DNA of 56,932 bases from assembly GCA_902537415.1 (NCBI GenBank), contig CACBBC010000009.1, positions 1 to 56,932 of the forward strand, in the 5' to 3' direction. This document shows positions 1 to 8,256 of this stretch, piece after piece (position 1 is the first letter of the stretch; each line of letters starts with the position of its first letter). The notes beneath the pieces are model-generated. The model was not told the DNA's origin. It made no database searches and saw only the letters and a program-made list of their open reading frames with translations. Source of the DNA: an uncultured Alphaproteobacteria bacterium. GTDB taxonomy: Bacteria; Pseudomonadota; Alphaproteobacteria; Rhodobacterales; Rhodobacteraceae. The translations under genes and the position numbers were made by a program.

Positions 1-532
1 CCACGAAGGTCATGCTCACGGAGAGCACGATCCCCATGCCTGGCTGTCGCCGCAAATCGCGAAGGTATGGTTAAACGTTATTGCCGCTAAGTTATCTGAA
101 GTGGATCCAGATAATGCTGCAAAATATTTCTCGAATGCAAAGTCGGCTAGAGATAATGTTGATTCGTTGGTATCTGAGGTAAATTCCATACTAGATCCAA
201 TGAGAGATAAGAAATTTGTCGTTTTTCATGATGCTTACCAATATTTTGAAAGAGATTTTGGTATAAGTGCCTCTGGAGCAATTTCATTGGGAGATGCTTC
301 TGATCCAAGCCCCACTCGCCTAGTTGAAATACGCAAAAGAGTGGTAGATGAAGCTGTAGAGTGTGTGCTTGCAGAGCCACAATATAATCAGGGTACAGTA
401 AAAGCTGTTGTTGAAGGGACTAAGGCAAACACTACTGTTATTGATCCACTGGGAGTTAACTTGGAGGCTGGCCCAAGTCTATATGAAAACCTCATTCGAA
501 ACTTGGCAACCAACTTGGCTAAGTGCTTCTAA
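1..532 (+). CDS. znuA: Zinc ABC transporter substrate-binding protein, ZnuA-like, 3' part
   Basis: This is the C-terminal 176 codons of a periplasmic metal-binding protein of the ZnuA/cluster A-I family; the reading frame is open from base 2, so the start lies before the window. The fragment opens with a His/Asp/Glu-rich stretch followed by HDPHAWLSP, whose histidine is a metal ligand in the family. VFHDAYQYFERDFG supplies another conserved histidine, and LAEPQYNQGTV and IDPLG near the end are also typical. The protein would deliver Zn(II), or possibly Mn(II), to a ZnuBC-type transporter that is not in this window. The histidine-rich loop favours zinc. Family is sure; metal choice is inferred. 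Confidence 0.9.
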   Translation, partial: HEGHAHGEHDPHAWLSPQIAKVWLNVIAAKLSEVDPDNAAKYFSNAKSARDNVDSLVSEVNSILDPMRDKKFVVFHDAYQYFERDFGISASGAISLGDASDPSPTRLVEIRKRVVDEAVECVLAEPQYNQGTVKAVVEGTKANTTVIDPLGVNLEAGPSLYENLIRNLATNLAKCF

Positions 533-542
533 AGAAAAAAAT

Positions 543-568
543 ACCAACCCACTTTTAAGTGGGTTGGT
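543..568 (+). terminator. Hairpin after the zinc-binding protein gene
   Basis: A perfect 11-base inverted repeat (543-553 and 558-568) with a four-base loop starts 10 bases after the stop codon. It is not followed by a T run on the plus strand. A run of A residues precedes it (531-540), so the best U tract would be on minus-strand transcripts. It probably ends or stabilises the transcript of the upstream gene; the termination role is inferred from position and shape only. Confidence 0.6.
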
Positions 569-633
569 TAATGCCTATATTTACTCATTAAAGCTTAACT
601 TGATTAAAGTATTGATCTTTGTTACCGTGGGGT

Positions 634-867
634 ATGAAAGATGGACTTATATTGGAGCGGATTGAAAACCTTCGTGGGCGAAAACCGTATGAGGAAAAGA
701 AAGCAGCAAAGCTAGGGTTTGCGTCACTTTATGAGTATTTTGAAGACAAAATTTCAAAAGAAGCAAAGGCGTTAGAAGCGGATCAGGCTCTTAAAACTAA
801 AGTAAAAAAAGTAATAAAAACGAAAACGGTAGCAAAAAAGCAGGCTGGGTCTTGCAGCTGTTGCTAG
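634..867 (+). CDS. Small lysine-rich protein with C-terminal Cys cluster
   Basis: This 77-residue protein is not recognised. The ATG at 634 follows a GGGG-type ribosome site; an in-frame TTG at 619 is less likely. The first half is mixed and probably helical (residues about 1-45). The second half is very rich in lysine and ends in GSCSCC, giving three cysteines in the last four residues. No signal peptide or membrane segment is visible, so it should be cytoplasmic. It lies between a zinc-uptake gene and a copper operon, so a metal or redox role for the Cys tail is possible but only a guess. Clean spacing and codon use suggest a real gene. Confidence 0.6.
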   Translation: MKDGLILERIENLRGRKPYEEKKAAKLGFASLYEYFEDKISKEAKALEADQALKTKVKKVIKTKTVAKKQAGSCSCC

Positions 868-918
868 GTCTTTGTTATATTTCTAAAGATTAATATCTTC
901 CAATTCTAATCGAAAAAT

Positions 919-1305
919 TTATTTCGAAAGCTCGTCCAGAATGGGGCACGATGGTCTATCATCTCCATTACAACAATTAACTAAGTGACTTAATTCGTCT
1001 CTTAGAGAATGGAACTCCTTAAGCTTTTCATCGATAGAAGCAATTTTGGCTAGGGTCAGTTTTTTTACCTCTTTGCTAGATCTATTTTTATCCTGATATA
1101 AAGAAAGAAGCTCTCTACATTCTTCAATGCTGAAATTAAAGCGTCTCGCTTTTCCAATGAAGTTTAATTTTGCCACATCATCATTGGAGTAGCTTCTATA
1201 ACCTGATTGAATGTTTCTAGCGGGTTCAACCATCTTTATATCCGCGTAATATCTGACTGTTTTAACAGATAATCCCGATAATTTTGCCGCCTGACTAATA
1301 TTCAT
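919..1305 (-). CDS. cueR: MerR-family copper-responsive regulator, CueR-like
   Basis: A 128-residue MerR-family activator. The N-terminal winged helix-turn-helix (MNISQAAKLSGLSVKTVRYY) is followed by the usual YRSYSNDDVAKLNFI wing and a dimerisation helix. The C-terminal loop CCNGDDRPSC places cysteines at residues 112 and 120, the positions that bind Cu(I) in E. coli CueR. The ATG at 1305 is chosen because it starts exactly at the HTH; the frame is open another 20 codons upstream, but that part overlaps the divergent promoter. It should sense cytoplasmic Cu(I) and activate the plus-strand operon at 1367-3579, whose promoter has the typical MerR architecture. Ag or Au sensing is possible. Confidence 0.92.
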   Translation of the reverse strand: MNISQAAKLSGLSVKTVRYYADIKMVEPARNIQSGYRSYSNDDVAKLNFIGKARRFNFSIEECRELLSLYQDKNRSSKEVKKLTLAKIASIDEKLKEFHSLRDELSHLVNCCNGDDRPSCPILDELSK

Positions 1306-1315
1306 AAATAAACTC

Positions 1316-1346
1316 TTTACATTCCAGTAACTGGAGACTTTATATT
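1316..1346 (+). promoter_or_regulatory. CueR/MerR-type promoter-operator
   Basis: A -35 element TTTACA (1316-1321) and a -10 element TATATT (1341-1346) are separated by 19 bases, the over-long spacer typical of MerR-activated promoters. Centred in the spacer is a 13-base palindrome TCCAGTAACTGGA (1323-1335), resembling known CueR sites. It reads toward the gene starting at 1367 and lies between it and the divergent regulator. The geometry is seen directly; regulation by the adjacent CueR-like protein is inferred. Confidence 0.85.
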
Positions 1347-1366
1347 GAAAATAGAAAGAGGTCAAG

Positions 1367-1813
1367 ATGTCAGAACTAGCCCAAAAAATCGATATAAACT
1401 GGTATTGTAAGCATACGTGGAGAAGGGCGTCTTATAATACAATGTGGTGCCTTTTAGGCTGTTCTATTGGGGATTTTGGGACAATAGCATATTTTCAATT
1501 TATGGGTATTGCTTGGCCGGTTTTAGCAATTATGACGCTAGCTATCATTAATGGCTTAATCACATCCATTTTACTTGAAACGTTTATTCTGTTTCGACAA
1601 ATGCCTTTAAAGGCGGCTTTTCAAACAGCTATAGGTATGTCCTTAATTTCGATGATATCGATGGAGACTGCCATGAATTTGACTGATTTTATTGCCACTG
1701 GAGGCGCAAAATTGACGTGGTGGGTGATACCATTAATGCTTGTAGTTGGTTTTATAACGCCTCTTCCCTATAACTACTGGCGACTTAAAGCTTTAGGAAA
1801 AGCATGTCATTAG
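1367..1813 (+). CDS. DUF4396 family membrane protein in copper operon
   Basis: A 148-residue inner-membrane protein with about four hydrophobic segments (near residues 23-45, 48-70, 84-104 and 115-136). The stretch MWCLLGCSIGDFG and the later Met-rich SLISMISMETAM resemble the DUF4396 family, members of which often neighbour copper genes. It is the first gene after the CueR-type promoter, with a GAGG ribosome site before the ATG. The next gene starts one base after its stop codon, so the two are surely cotranscribed. Met and Cys residues in the membrane segments suggest copper handling, but no biochemical function is established to my knowledge. Family call from memory of the motif. Confidence 0.75.
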   Translation: MSELAQKIDINWYCKHTWRRASYNTMWCLLGCSIGDFGTIAYFQFMGIAWPVLAIMTLAIINGLITSILLETFILFRQMPLKAAFQTAIGMSLISMISMETAMNLTDFIATGGAKLTWWVIPLMLVVGFITPLPYNYWRLKALGKACH

Positions 1814-1814
1814 A

Positions 1815-2297
1815 ATGAAAAAATTTGCTGTGTCGATCATATTTGTATTTTTTGTTTTAGGGAGTATTTTTTATTTTGCACCAAGCCTATTTTTTGATGA
1901 GGCTCTCAGGGCTGACATTTCTCTGAAGCCAGATGATCAAGATTTGGTAGATTTGGGCAAATTGGTTTATAAAAATAATTGTGCGTCATGCCATGGTGTT
2001 AATCTTGAGGGTCAAGAGCAATGGAGAAAACCAGACGCCGACGGATACATGCCTGCACCTCCGCATGATGAAAGTGGTCACACATGGCATCACCCAGATG
2101 AGTATCTTTTTTTAATGACCAAATATGGGTTGGAGGAAATTATCGGGCAAGAATATCCAAATAATATGCCCGCATATAATAACGTTTTGTCCGACCAAGA
2201 AATTGTTGCAGCTTTATCATATATCAAAAGTACATGGAGTATAAGGGTAAGACTTCAACACGATAAAATCAATACAATGAGTAAAGAAAAGAGGTAG
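1815..2297 (+). CDS. Membrane-anchored c-type cytochrome
   Basis: A 160-residue single-haem cytochrome c. Residues 5-25 form an uncleaved-looking hydrophobic anchor, placing the haem domain in the periplasm. The haem site is CASCH at residues 56-60 and the likely axial methionine is in NNMPAYN (about residue 118). Between them is a His-rich stretch (HDESGHTWHHPDEY) that could bind a metal. As the second gene of the CueR-controlled operon it probably helps periplasmic copper resistance, for instance by accepting electrons during Cu(I) oxidation; that role is inferred from neighbours only. Related cytochromes appear beside CopC/CopD in other proteobacteria. Confidence 0.85.
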   Translation: MKKFAVSIIFVFFVLGSIFYFAPSLFFDEALRADISLKPDDQDLVDLGKLVYKNNCASCHGVNLEGQEQWRKPDADGYMPAPPHDESGHTWHHPDEYLFLMTKYGLEEIIGQEYPNNMPAYNNVLSDQEIVAALSYIKSTWSIRVRLQHDKINTMSKEKR

Positions 2298-2299
2298 GT

Positions 2300-2704
2300 A
2301 TGTTAAAAAAAATCATATTAGTTTTTGTACTATTCAGCTTGCCAACAATGGCGCTGCCACATTCACCTCTTAAGCTATCAAATCCTATGGACGGGGCTTC
2401 ATTATCAAAGGCTCCAATCCAGTATAAAATGCTATTTAAATCTCCCGCTAAGCTCATAAAGTTTGAGATTTTTAAAAAAGGTAAAAATGACAATAAAGAC
2501 ACATCATTATTAAAAAGTCTTTTTAAAAACTCTGATGGTAAGGTGATTGAAACAAATTATAAACCTTCGCTGGTTTTGTCCGAAAGACACTTAATTAAGT
2601 TACCTAAGATAGATTTTGGCTCTTACGAAGTACGTTGGCGAGCCGTAGGGGAGGACGGCCACGTTTTAAAAGGTATCCTTACTTTCGAAGTTAAAGGTAA
2701 ATAA
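2300..2704 (+). CDS. copC: CopC-family periplasmic copper-binding protein
   Basis: A 134-residue secreted beta-sandwich protein. A signal peptide covers residues 1-20, and cleavage would leave His21 at or next to the mature N-terminus, where CopC proteins bind Cu(II). The C-terminal family signature is present: YEVRWRAVGEDGHVLKG, with the second copper-ligand histidine near residue 121. The Met-rich Cu(I) loop of plasmid-borne CopC is absent, as in most chromosomal versions. It lies two bases after the cytochrome gene and six bases before copD, so it should work with CopD in periplasmic copper sequestration or import. Confidence 0.9.
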   Translation: MLKKIILVFVLFSLPTMALPHSPLKLSNPMDGASLSKAPIQYKMLFKSPAKLIKFEIFKKGKNDNKDTSLLKSLFKNSDGKVIETNYKPSLVLSERHLIKLPKIDFGSYEVRWRAVGEDGHVLKGILTFEVKGK

Positions 2705-2709
2705 AAGAA

Positions 2710-3579
2710 ATGGAAATCTGGGCTATAATAACGCCTCTTATTAAGGTTTTACTCTATATTCTATCTTTTTTAGCTGTAGGGACAGGTCTGTTCATTCTTC
2801 ATTTTAGATCTTTGCTTTCACGACCGACATTTTCATACTGTTGCAAGTTAGTAAGTAAAGCATCGCTAATTGGGTCTATCATACCGCCACTATTACTATT
2901 AATGACAGCCGGAAATATAGGTGGAGATTTACAAAGCGCGTTTGATCCTTTGATGATTAGTATAGCTTTGTCGTCGAAGGCCGGTCAGTCCATTTTAGTG
3001 TTATTTTTAGGGTTCTTGTTAGTATTATTATGGATATCTCCATTTCAAAATCAAAGGCTTATCCCAGGAATATTAGGCTTTGCCCTCATACTTTCATCCT
3101 TCTCATTATATGGGCACTCCACAATAAATGGATTAAGCTCTCAGCTACTGATTGTCTTACACTTGGGTGCTATTTCTTTTTGGGTAGGCTCGTTTTTACC
3201 GCTCCGCTATTCTACTCAGGGAAAAATCGAAGAAGAAAACCTTTTTCAAATAGCGCATCAATTTGGTATTTATGCTGTCTACTACATAGGGGTCTTGCTA
3301 ATAACTGGATTAATGCTGGGGACAATTTTAGTTGGTGGTATAGAGGAGCTGGTGACTTCTGATTATGGAAAAGCCTTTTTATTTAAATTGTTTTTTGCAA
3401 CAATTTTGCTGGGGATTGGCGCCTTAAATAAGTTCCGGTTAGTACCAAAACTTAAAAACAATAATTTATCGCACGCAATTAAATTGAGAAAGTCAATCAA
3501 TGTAGAGATTTCTATATTATTTATAATTTTGGTAATATCTAGTTTACTAACAACTTCCATAGAGCTACCTTTGAAGTAG
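2710..3579 (+). CDS. copD: CopD-family copper membrane protein
   Basis: A 289-residue integral membrane protein with about eight transmembrane segments, the usual CopD layout. Conserved-looking features include LHLGAISFWVGSFLPL near the middle and the closing segment with LGIGALNKFRLVP. It is the last gene of the copper operon, directly after copC, and probably moves copper across the inner membrane with CopC as periplasmic donor. No CopA-type ATPase or multicopper oxidase accompanies it here. The ATG at 2710 begins six bases after the copC stop. Family assignment is confident; the direction of copper movement is unsettled for this family. Confidence 0.88.
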   Translation: MEIWAIITPLIKVLLYILSFLAVGTGLFILHFRSLLSRPTFSYCCKLVSKASLIGSIIPPLLLLMTAGNIGGDLQSAFDPLMISIALSSKAGQSILVLFLGFLLVLLWISPFQNQRLIPGILGFALILSSFSLYGHSTINGLSSQLLIVLHLGAISFWVGSFLPLRYSTQGKIEEENLFQIAHQFGIYAVYYIGVLLITGLMLGTILVGGIEELVTSDYGKAFLFKLFFATILLGIGALNKFRLVPKLKNNNLSHAIKLRKSINVEISILFIILVISSLLTTSIELPLK

Positions 3580-3599
3580 CACAACAAAGTAGGGTTAGA

Positions 3600-4466
3600 A
3601 TGGCTTCCGGGGAAAATATAAAAACATATTTTAATGGCACATGGCATGACGGAGATAAATATATTCTACGTGCTGCTGATCATGGAGCATGGTTAGGATC
3701 AAGTGTCTTCGATGGAGCTCGCTTTTTTGAAGGTGCTACACCTGACCTACTTTTACATTGTGAGAGAGTAAATAATTCAGCAAAGGCAATGATGCTTGAT
3801 CCCTCTGTTACACCTGAAGAAATGGTGGAAATAATTAAAGAGGGGCTTAGCTCTTTCGATAAATCTACATCGGTTTATATAAGGCCAATGTATTGGGCAA
3901 TTGATGGGGCCGAGTCTTTAGTATTGCCAAAAGAAAATAGTACAGCTTTTTCAATCTGTCTTGAGCAAATTCCAATGGCTTCAGCAACCGTTTCTGCAAC
4001 GCTCAGCAGAACTAAATTTAGAAGACCTGTTCTAGAGGATAATGTAGTGAATGCAAAAGCGGGGTGTTTATATCCCAATAATGCAAGAATGTTAGCCGAA
4101 GCACGATCTAAAGGATTTACAAATGCTTTAGTTGCTGATGCTGCTGGCAATGTTGCTGAGACAGCAACAGCCAATATCTTTATGGTAAAAGACGGTGAAG
4201 TATTAACACCTATTCCAAATGGTACATTTTTGGCTGGTATAACTAGGGCGAGGCACATAAAAAATTTAAGAGAATATGGAAAATCGGTTTTAGAAACTGT
4301 TCTTTCTTTCAAAGATTTTGAAGAAGCCGAGGAAGTATTTATGACAGGAAATATGACCAAGATAATGCCTGTAACTGCGTTCGAAGATAAGAACTACCAA
4401 GTCGGGTCTATAGCAAAGCTGGCAAGAGAATTATATTGGGATTGGTCACGCTCTCAGACACTTTGA
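3600..4466 (+). CDS. Class IV PLP aminotransferase, branched-chain type
   Basis: A 288-residue fold-type IV PLP enzyme. The catalytic lysine sits in VNAKAGCLYPNN (about K153), and NVAETATANIF about 30 residues later is the conserved PLP-phosphate region. Length matches branched-chain amino acid aminotransferases (IlvE), which exchange amino groups between Leu/Ile/Val and 2-oxoglutarate. D-amino acid transaminases and ADC lyases share the fold; the early FDGARFFEG loop and overall length favour the branched-chain group. It follows copD by 20 bases but is functionally unrelated. Its end overlaps the convergent exporter gene by 13 bases. Confidence 0.85.
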   Translation: MASGENIKTYFNGTWHDGDKYILRAADHGAWLGSSVFDGARFFEGATPDLLLHCERVNNSAKAMMLDPSVTPEEMVEIIKEGLSSFDKSTSVYIRPMYWAIDGAESLVLPKENSTAFSICLEQIPMASATVSATLSRTKFRRPVLEDNVVNAKAGCLYPNNARMLAEARSKGFTNALVADAAGNVAETATANIFMVKDGEVLTPIPNGTFLAGITRARHIKNLREYGKSVLETVLSFKDFEEAEEVFMTGNMTKIMPVTAFEDKNYQVGSIAKLARELYWDWSRSQTL

Positions 4467-5320
4467 TTATGTGATTGTACCCTTTCTCGATACCAAGTGT
4501 ATATTCCTGCTCCAACAATGATAACAGCACCAATTATCAAACTCTGACTTGGGTATTCGGTGAAAAATATAATGCCAAGGCAAGCTGAGAAGACTAAATC
4601 AAAATACGAAAATGGAGCAAGCAGAGATGCTTCAGATTTTCTGAGTGCTAAAATTAGACAATAATGACCGAAGCCACCAAGTGTCCCCAACATGGTAAAA
4701 TAAATAATATCGACCAGCTCTATTTTTTGAAAATATGGAAATAAAATTAGTGTGGAAACAATAGTTCCTACTAAGCCAGTATAAAAGAAGTTTGTTCTAG
4801 GGTCCTCATCTGTACCGAGGTGACGCGTGGAAACTGCATAACCTGCGTAGCATAAAGCTGACAAAAGTGGAAAAATGCTAGCAATTAGGAAGGTATCTGT
4901 TCCTGGTTGTATAATAATTAATGCTCCGACAAATCCAACAAACACCCCTAACCATCTCTTAAAGCCAACTATTTCGCCTAGAAAAATTACTGATAGAATA
5001 ACAACCAATAATGGCGCGGTTTGAAAAATCGCCATAGTTGCAGCCAAAGATAAGTTAGCAAAACCGGCAAAAATAAAAATGGTCGCTCCAAAAAGTAGAG
5101 CCGATCTGAAAAGGTGAATATTTAACCTCTGTGTTTTAACAATTGTTTTCAAATTTTTATTGAATACCAATATTGTTAGCACTGTTTGGCTGAGGTATCG
5201 CGCCCAAACCACCTCAATTATGGGATATTGAAGAGCCATTCCCTTAGCAAGGGCATTCATGCACACAAATGATAATATGGCACACAAAAAAAGAGGTATG
5301 CCTCCAAGATTTAATTTCAA
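4454..5320 (-). CDS. DMT superfamily (EamA) transporter
   Basis: A 288-residue membrane protein with ten hydrophobic helices in two repeated EamA halves; LAATMAIFQTAPLLVVILS and the later EASLLAPFSYFDLVFSAC are the typical repeat signatures. These drug/metabolite transporters export amino acids, metabolites or toxic compounds by proton coupling; the substrate cannot be read from sequence. The start is a TTG at 5320 preceded by AAGGA at good spacing; no ATG fits. It is 18 bases downstream of the serine hydrolase gene on the same strand, so the two may be cotranscribed. Confidence 0.88.
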   Translation of the reverse strand: MKLNLGGIPLFLCAILSFVCMNALAKGMALQYPIIEVVWARYLSQTVLTILVFNKNLKTIVKTQRLNIHLFRSALLFGATIFIFAGFANLSLAATMAIFQTAPLLVVILSVIFLGEIVGFKRWLGVFVGFVGALIIIQPGTDTFLIASIFPLLSALCYAGYAVSTRHLGTDEDPRTNFFYTGLVGTIVSTLILFPYFQKIELVDIIYFTMLGTLGGFGHYCLILALRKSEASLLAPFSYFDLVFSACLGIIFFTEYPSQSLIIGAVIIVGAGIYTWYRERVQSHNQSV

Positions 5321-5338
5321 TGATATTCCTTCGTAGGG

Positions 5339-6490
5339 TTAAACCAATTGATTGGTAATTTGACTGAAAATATCAGACATCTGCTCAATATTATTCTTCA
5401 TAATAGGTCTAGGCTCTGAACTCAGGCACACAAAAGAAAGCTCTTTATCAAAATCGATCCAAATCCACTGGCCATGAATTCCGAGGCCAAAAAGAACGTT
5501 TCTTGAAGTGTAGGGCCTATACCATTTTGATCTATAAAGCCCTTCAGGAAAAATATCATAATGTCCATCAAGACTGAATTTTTTATTAGAATATGAATTT
5601 AGTATATCGTTGATCCAGTTTTCAGGAAATACTTGCTCGCCCTGACTATTTTTTCCATAGCATCGAACCATTTCACATATACCCATTATGTCGCTTGCCG
5701 ATATGCATACTCCTCCTGCGGATCTTGACGTACCCATTCTGTCCAGTGTCACATAAGCATCGTCTTGCGCACCTAGAGGTCTCATAAGTTTTTCAAAAAA
5801 GTACTGTGCGTATTTTTTGCCAGTGCATTTTTCTATTATAATTCCGAGCATGTCAGTGTTTGTTGAATGATATTCAAATTTTTCACCGTGTTTGTGCGTA
5901 TTTTTTTTCAAGCTAAAAAGAAATGACTTTAAATGTGATGTATCATCTATGTCTTGTGGGTTCCAACCGGTTGATTGCCGATAATCGAGAAAAATACCGG
6001 ATGTTGCTTCATAGTCCTCCATGAAATTAGAAGAAACGCTCATGTCTAATAAATTGCGCACTGAGGCATCTTCGAAAGCACTTCCCTTTGTCTCGGGAAT
6101 AATCTGGGAGACCAAAGTCTCTTCACTTAACAACCCTTCATCTATTACGCAGCCGATAAGTAGCGCGGTTAGTGACTTCGACACAGAAAAGATAATATGT
6201 GGAGTTGTGGAGGAACAATAATCAGAATGCCACGTATATATGGTTTTACCTTTATGAGATATGTGAAAAGCGTCTACTGTTGTTTGACTTAAAAACTCGT
6301 CCAACAATGTTTCCTCGTTTTCTCTTATTTTTACGGTAAGTTCTTTATTTTTAAACTCACTGACTTTTTTATCTGTTCCTTTGGTCCAATTTATCGAAGC
6401 CGTAGGGATTATTTCCCTTACTTTAGAAAATGCTTCTCTATTAAATGGGGGTAGCCTCCAGTTGGCTAATGTGGGTTGAGAATCTTCCAA
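5339..6490 (-). CDS. Beta-lactamase-family serine hydrolase
   Basis: A 383-residue hydrolase of the class C beta-lactamase / NylB-EstB superfamily. The nucleophile motif SVSK is at residues 102-105 (SxxK), the second motif is in EYHSTN (about residues 206-211), and GIHGQW late in the chain matches the third conserved HxG-like element. No signal peptide is apparent, so it is probably cytoplasmic. Family members cleave esters, amides or short nylon oligomers rather than beta-lactams; the natural substrate is unknown. The start is a TTG at 6490 with AAAGGA six bases upstream. The adjacent DMT exporter may handle a related compound. Confidence 0.85.
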   Translation of the reverse strand: MEDSQPTLANWRLPPFNREAFSKVREIIPTASINWTKGTDKKVSEFKNKELTVKIRENEETLLDEFLSQTTVDAFHISHKGKTIYTWHSDYCSSTTPHIIFSVSKSLTALLIGCVIDEGLLSEETLVSQIIPETKGSAFEDASVRNLLDMSVSSNFMEDYEATSGIFLDYRQSTGWNPQDIDDTSHLKSFLFSLKKNTHKHGEKFEYHSTNTDMLGIIIEKCTGKKYAQYFFEKLMRPLGAQDDAYVTLDRMGTSRSAGGVCISASDIMGICEMVRCYGKNSQGEQVFPENWINDILNSYSNKKFSLDGHYDIFPEGLYRSKWYRPYTSRNVLFGLGIHGQWIWIDFDKELSFVCLSSEPRPIMKNNIEQMSDIFSQITNQLV

Positions 6491-6603
6491 TATAATTCCT
6501 TTGATGATAAATAAACTCTATGATCTAATTACAGGACAATGTCTGGTACAACAAGAGATAAAATGTAATCTTGGAACTCAAGAGGGGGAATTATTTACAT
6601 ATA

Positions 6604-7488
6604 ATGAAAACGGTTTACAGAAACTCAGTCCAATCTTGGGAAATAGATCAAATGGGCCATATGAATGTTCAATTTTATTTTGAAAAAGCACTTCAAGGAT
6701 GTGTTGTGCTTTGGAACAGTTTAGGAATTAACGAGAAACCAGTCGAGTTGGGAAATACATATCTTTCTCTTGCCCGCGCCCACATTCGTTTTCTCAAGGA
6801 ACAAAAACCAGGAGCTCCATTTTTTTTTAAACTGGGAATAGTTCAACTTGGAGATACCGAAGCAAAACTATATTTAGAAATGGTAGAAACGATTACACAG
6901 CAACCCTGCGCTGCCTTTAACTTCCAATTTGTATGGACCAGTAAACCCCCAGAGGAAGTAAAAAAGAATTTTTCTAAAGTGTTTGAGGAATTGAGGGTAG
7001 ATGTTCCAAGCTATGGTCAACCAAGAGGATTATCCTTACAAAAGGAAAATGTAATGTCTCTCTCACAAGCCTCTAAGAAAGATATGATTGATTCATTTGA
7101 GTCAGTAATTTTGCTAAGGCATTGCGATAATATGAATAAGATTAAGCCCTCCGCTTATATGGGTGTGGTATCAGACTCAACTCCCCACTTGTTAGCGTAT
7201 ACTGGCACAATAGATGAAAATGGTATGACCAATGTCGGAAGCGCTGCTTTAGAATATAAGTTTGATTTTTTTGAATATGTTACCTTAGGTACGCACTTAA
7301 AAACGAAGTCAGGAGTTCAATCTATGTCTAATAAGACTTTTGTATGGAAGCACTGGATATTTAATGTTGAAACTGGAAAGCCAGTCGCTATTGCAAGTGC
7401 TGTTGCCGTTACTATGGATCTCAAGGCCAGGAAGTCGATTCCCATACCACCGGAAATGGCTAAGGCCTTGGCTAAACTGATATTGTAA
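6604..7488 (+). CDS. Double hotdog acyl-CoA thioesterase-like protein
   Basis: A 294-residue protein containing two hotdog folds. The N-terminal copy has SWEIDQMGHMNVQFY, the 4-hydroxybenzoyl-CoA-thioesterase-type motif in which Asp and the following HMN form the active site. The second copy starts near residue 150 (ESVILLRHCDNMNKIKPSAYMG) and is more diverged. Similar double-hotdog thioesterases occur near carnitine and fatty-acid genes. The ATG at 6604 begins directly before the first domain; an in-frame TTG at 6571 is a poorer choice. A GST gene follows 12 bases later. It should release CoA from an acyl-CoA, identity unknown. Confidence 0.75.
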   Translation: MKTVYRNSVQSWEIDQMGHMNVQFYFEKALQGCVVLWNSLGINEKPVELGNTYLSLARAHIRFLKEQKPGAPFFFKLGIVQLGDTEAKLYLEMVETITQQPCAAFNFQFVWTSKPPEEVKKNFSKVFEELRVDVPSYGQPRGLSLQKENVMSLSQASKKDMIDSFESVILLRHCDNMNKIKPSAYMGVVSDSTPHLLAYTGTIDENGMTNVGSAALEYKFDFFEYVTLGTHLKTKSGVQSMSNKTFVWKHWIFNVETGKPVAIASAVAVTMDLKARKSIPIPPEMAKALAKLIL

Positions 7489-7500
7489 GAGGTTTTAAAA

Positions 7501-8250
7501 ATGAAATTATATTACCATTCATCCAGTAGTGCTTCTTTACGCGTTCTTATCTTTTTAAGTTGCAGGGGTGTTCCTGAAAATAAAGTTAAACTAATTGAGA
7601 CTGGAATAGATTTTGATACTCGAGGAATACCTGTTTGGACGATCCCCAGTGATGACGAACAATACAATAAGTTAAAAACCAATGATTATAAAGCTCTAAA
7701 CCCTGAAGGAAGAGTGCCTCTACTTTTGCTTGAGGATGGTAAAAAAATGACTCAGACAGGAGCTATCATAGATTTGATAGACGATATTTTGGGTGAACCC
7801 TCTCCATTAATTCCAGAGGACCCGTATTTAAAAGCCGAAATGAGAAGAATTCAGTGGATTGTAGCCGCTGACACCCAACCCTATCAAAATATTCCTTTTA
7901 TTATCCAAGCAATGGGTGAGTGGGGAATGAAAAAAGCACAGCCGATTAAGCATCCCCTGAGGAAGCATTTTATCAATCGCGAGTTTTCTGCCATAGAAGA
8001 AATTTTGAAAAATGTTTCAGGAAAATATTGTGTTGGAGATAATGTCTCTTATGCGGATTGTTTTTTAATTCCCCAAATAAGAAATGCACTTGCATCAGAC
8101 ATTCCTTTGGAACAAGATTTTCCAAATCTAAATAAAGTGTGGGAAAATATGCTGGCTTTGCCAAACGTACTTGATATTTTTGAAAGGGCTGGAGGCATCA
8201 TCCAACCTATAGTTGTTGACGAAAAAAAACTAAAAGAATATGTGGAGTAG
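7501..8250 (+). CDS. Glutathione S-transferase family protein
   Basis: A 249-residue GST with an N-terminal thioredoxin-like domain (residues 1-95) and an all-helical C-terminal domain. The opening YYHSSSSASLRVLIFLSCRG resembles zeta-class enzymes (maleylacetoacetate isomerase), in which serines of a SSSxxS motif bind glutathione. NPEGRVPLLLLEDG is the cis-proline region and TQTGAIIDLID the glutathione-contact segment (usually Q-S). The C-terminal YCVGDNVSYADCFLIPQ is the GST N-cap motif. An insertion around residues 35-55 departs from a plain zeta GST. It is cotranscribed with the upstream thioesterase and the downstream cNMP-binding gene. Exact substrate unknown. Confidence 0.85.
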   Translation: MKLYYHSSSSASLRVLIFLSCRGVPENKVKLIETGIDFDTRGIPVWTIPSDDEQYNKLKTNDYKALNPEGRVPLLLLEDGKKMTQTGAIIDLIDDILGEPSPLIPEDPYLKAEMRRIQWIVAADTQPYQNIPFIIQAMGEWGMKKAQPIKHPLRKHFINREFSAIEEILKNVSGKYCVGDNVSYADCFLIPQIRNALASDIPLEQDFPNLNKVWENMLALPNVLDIFERAGGIIQPIVVDEKKLKEYVE

Positions 8251-8256
8251 GAACAA

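Noticed and set aside
147-380. Minus-strand frame within the zinc-binding protein gene
   Set aside because: It is antisense to a gene with clear family motifs, and has no ribosome site or protein-like character.
6501-6683. Plus-strand 60-codon frame before the thioesterase gene
   Set aside because: It overlaps the true start of the thioesterase gene in another frame, and the product shows no recognisable pattern.
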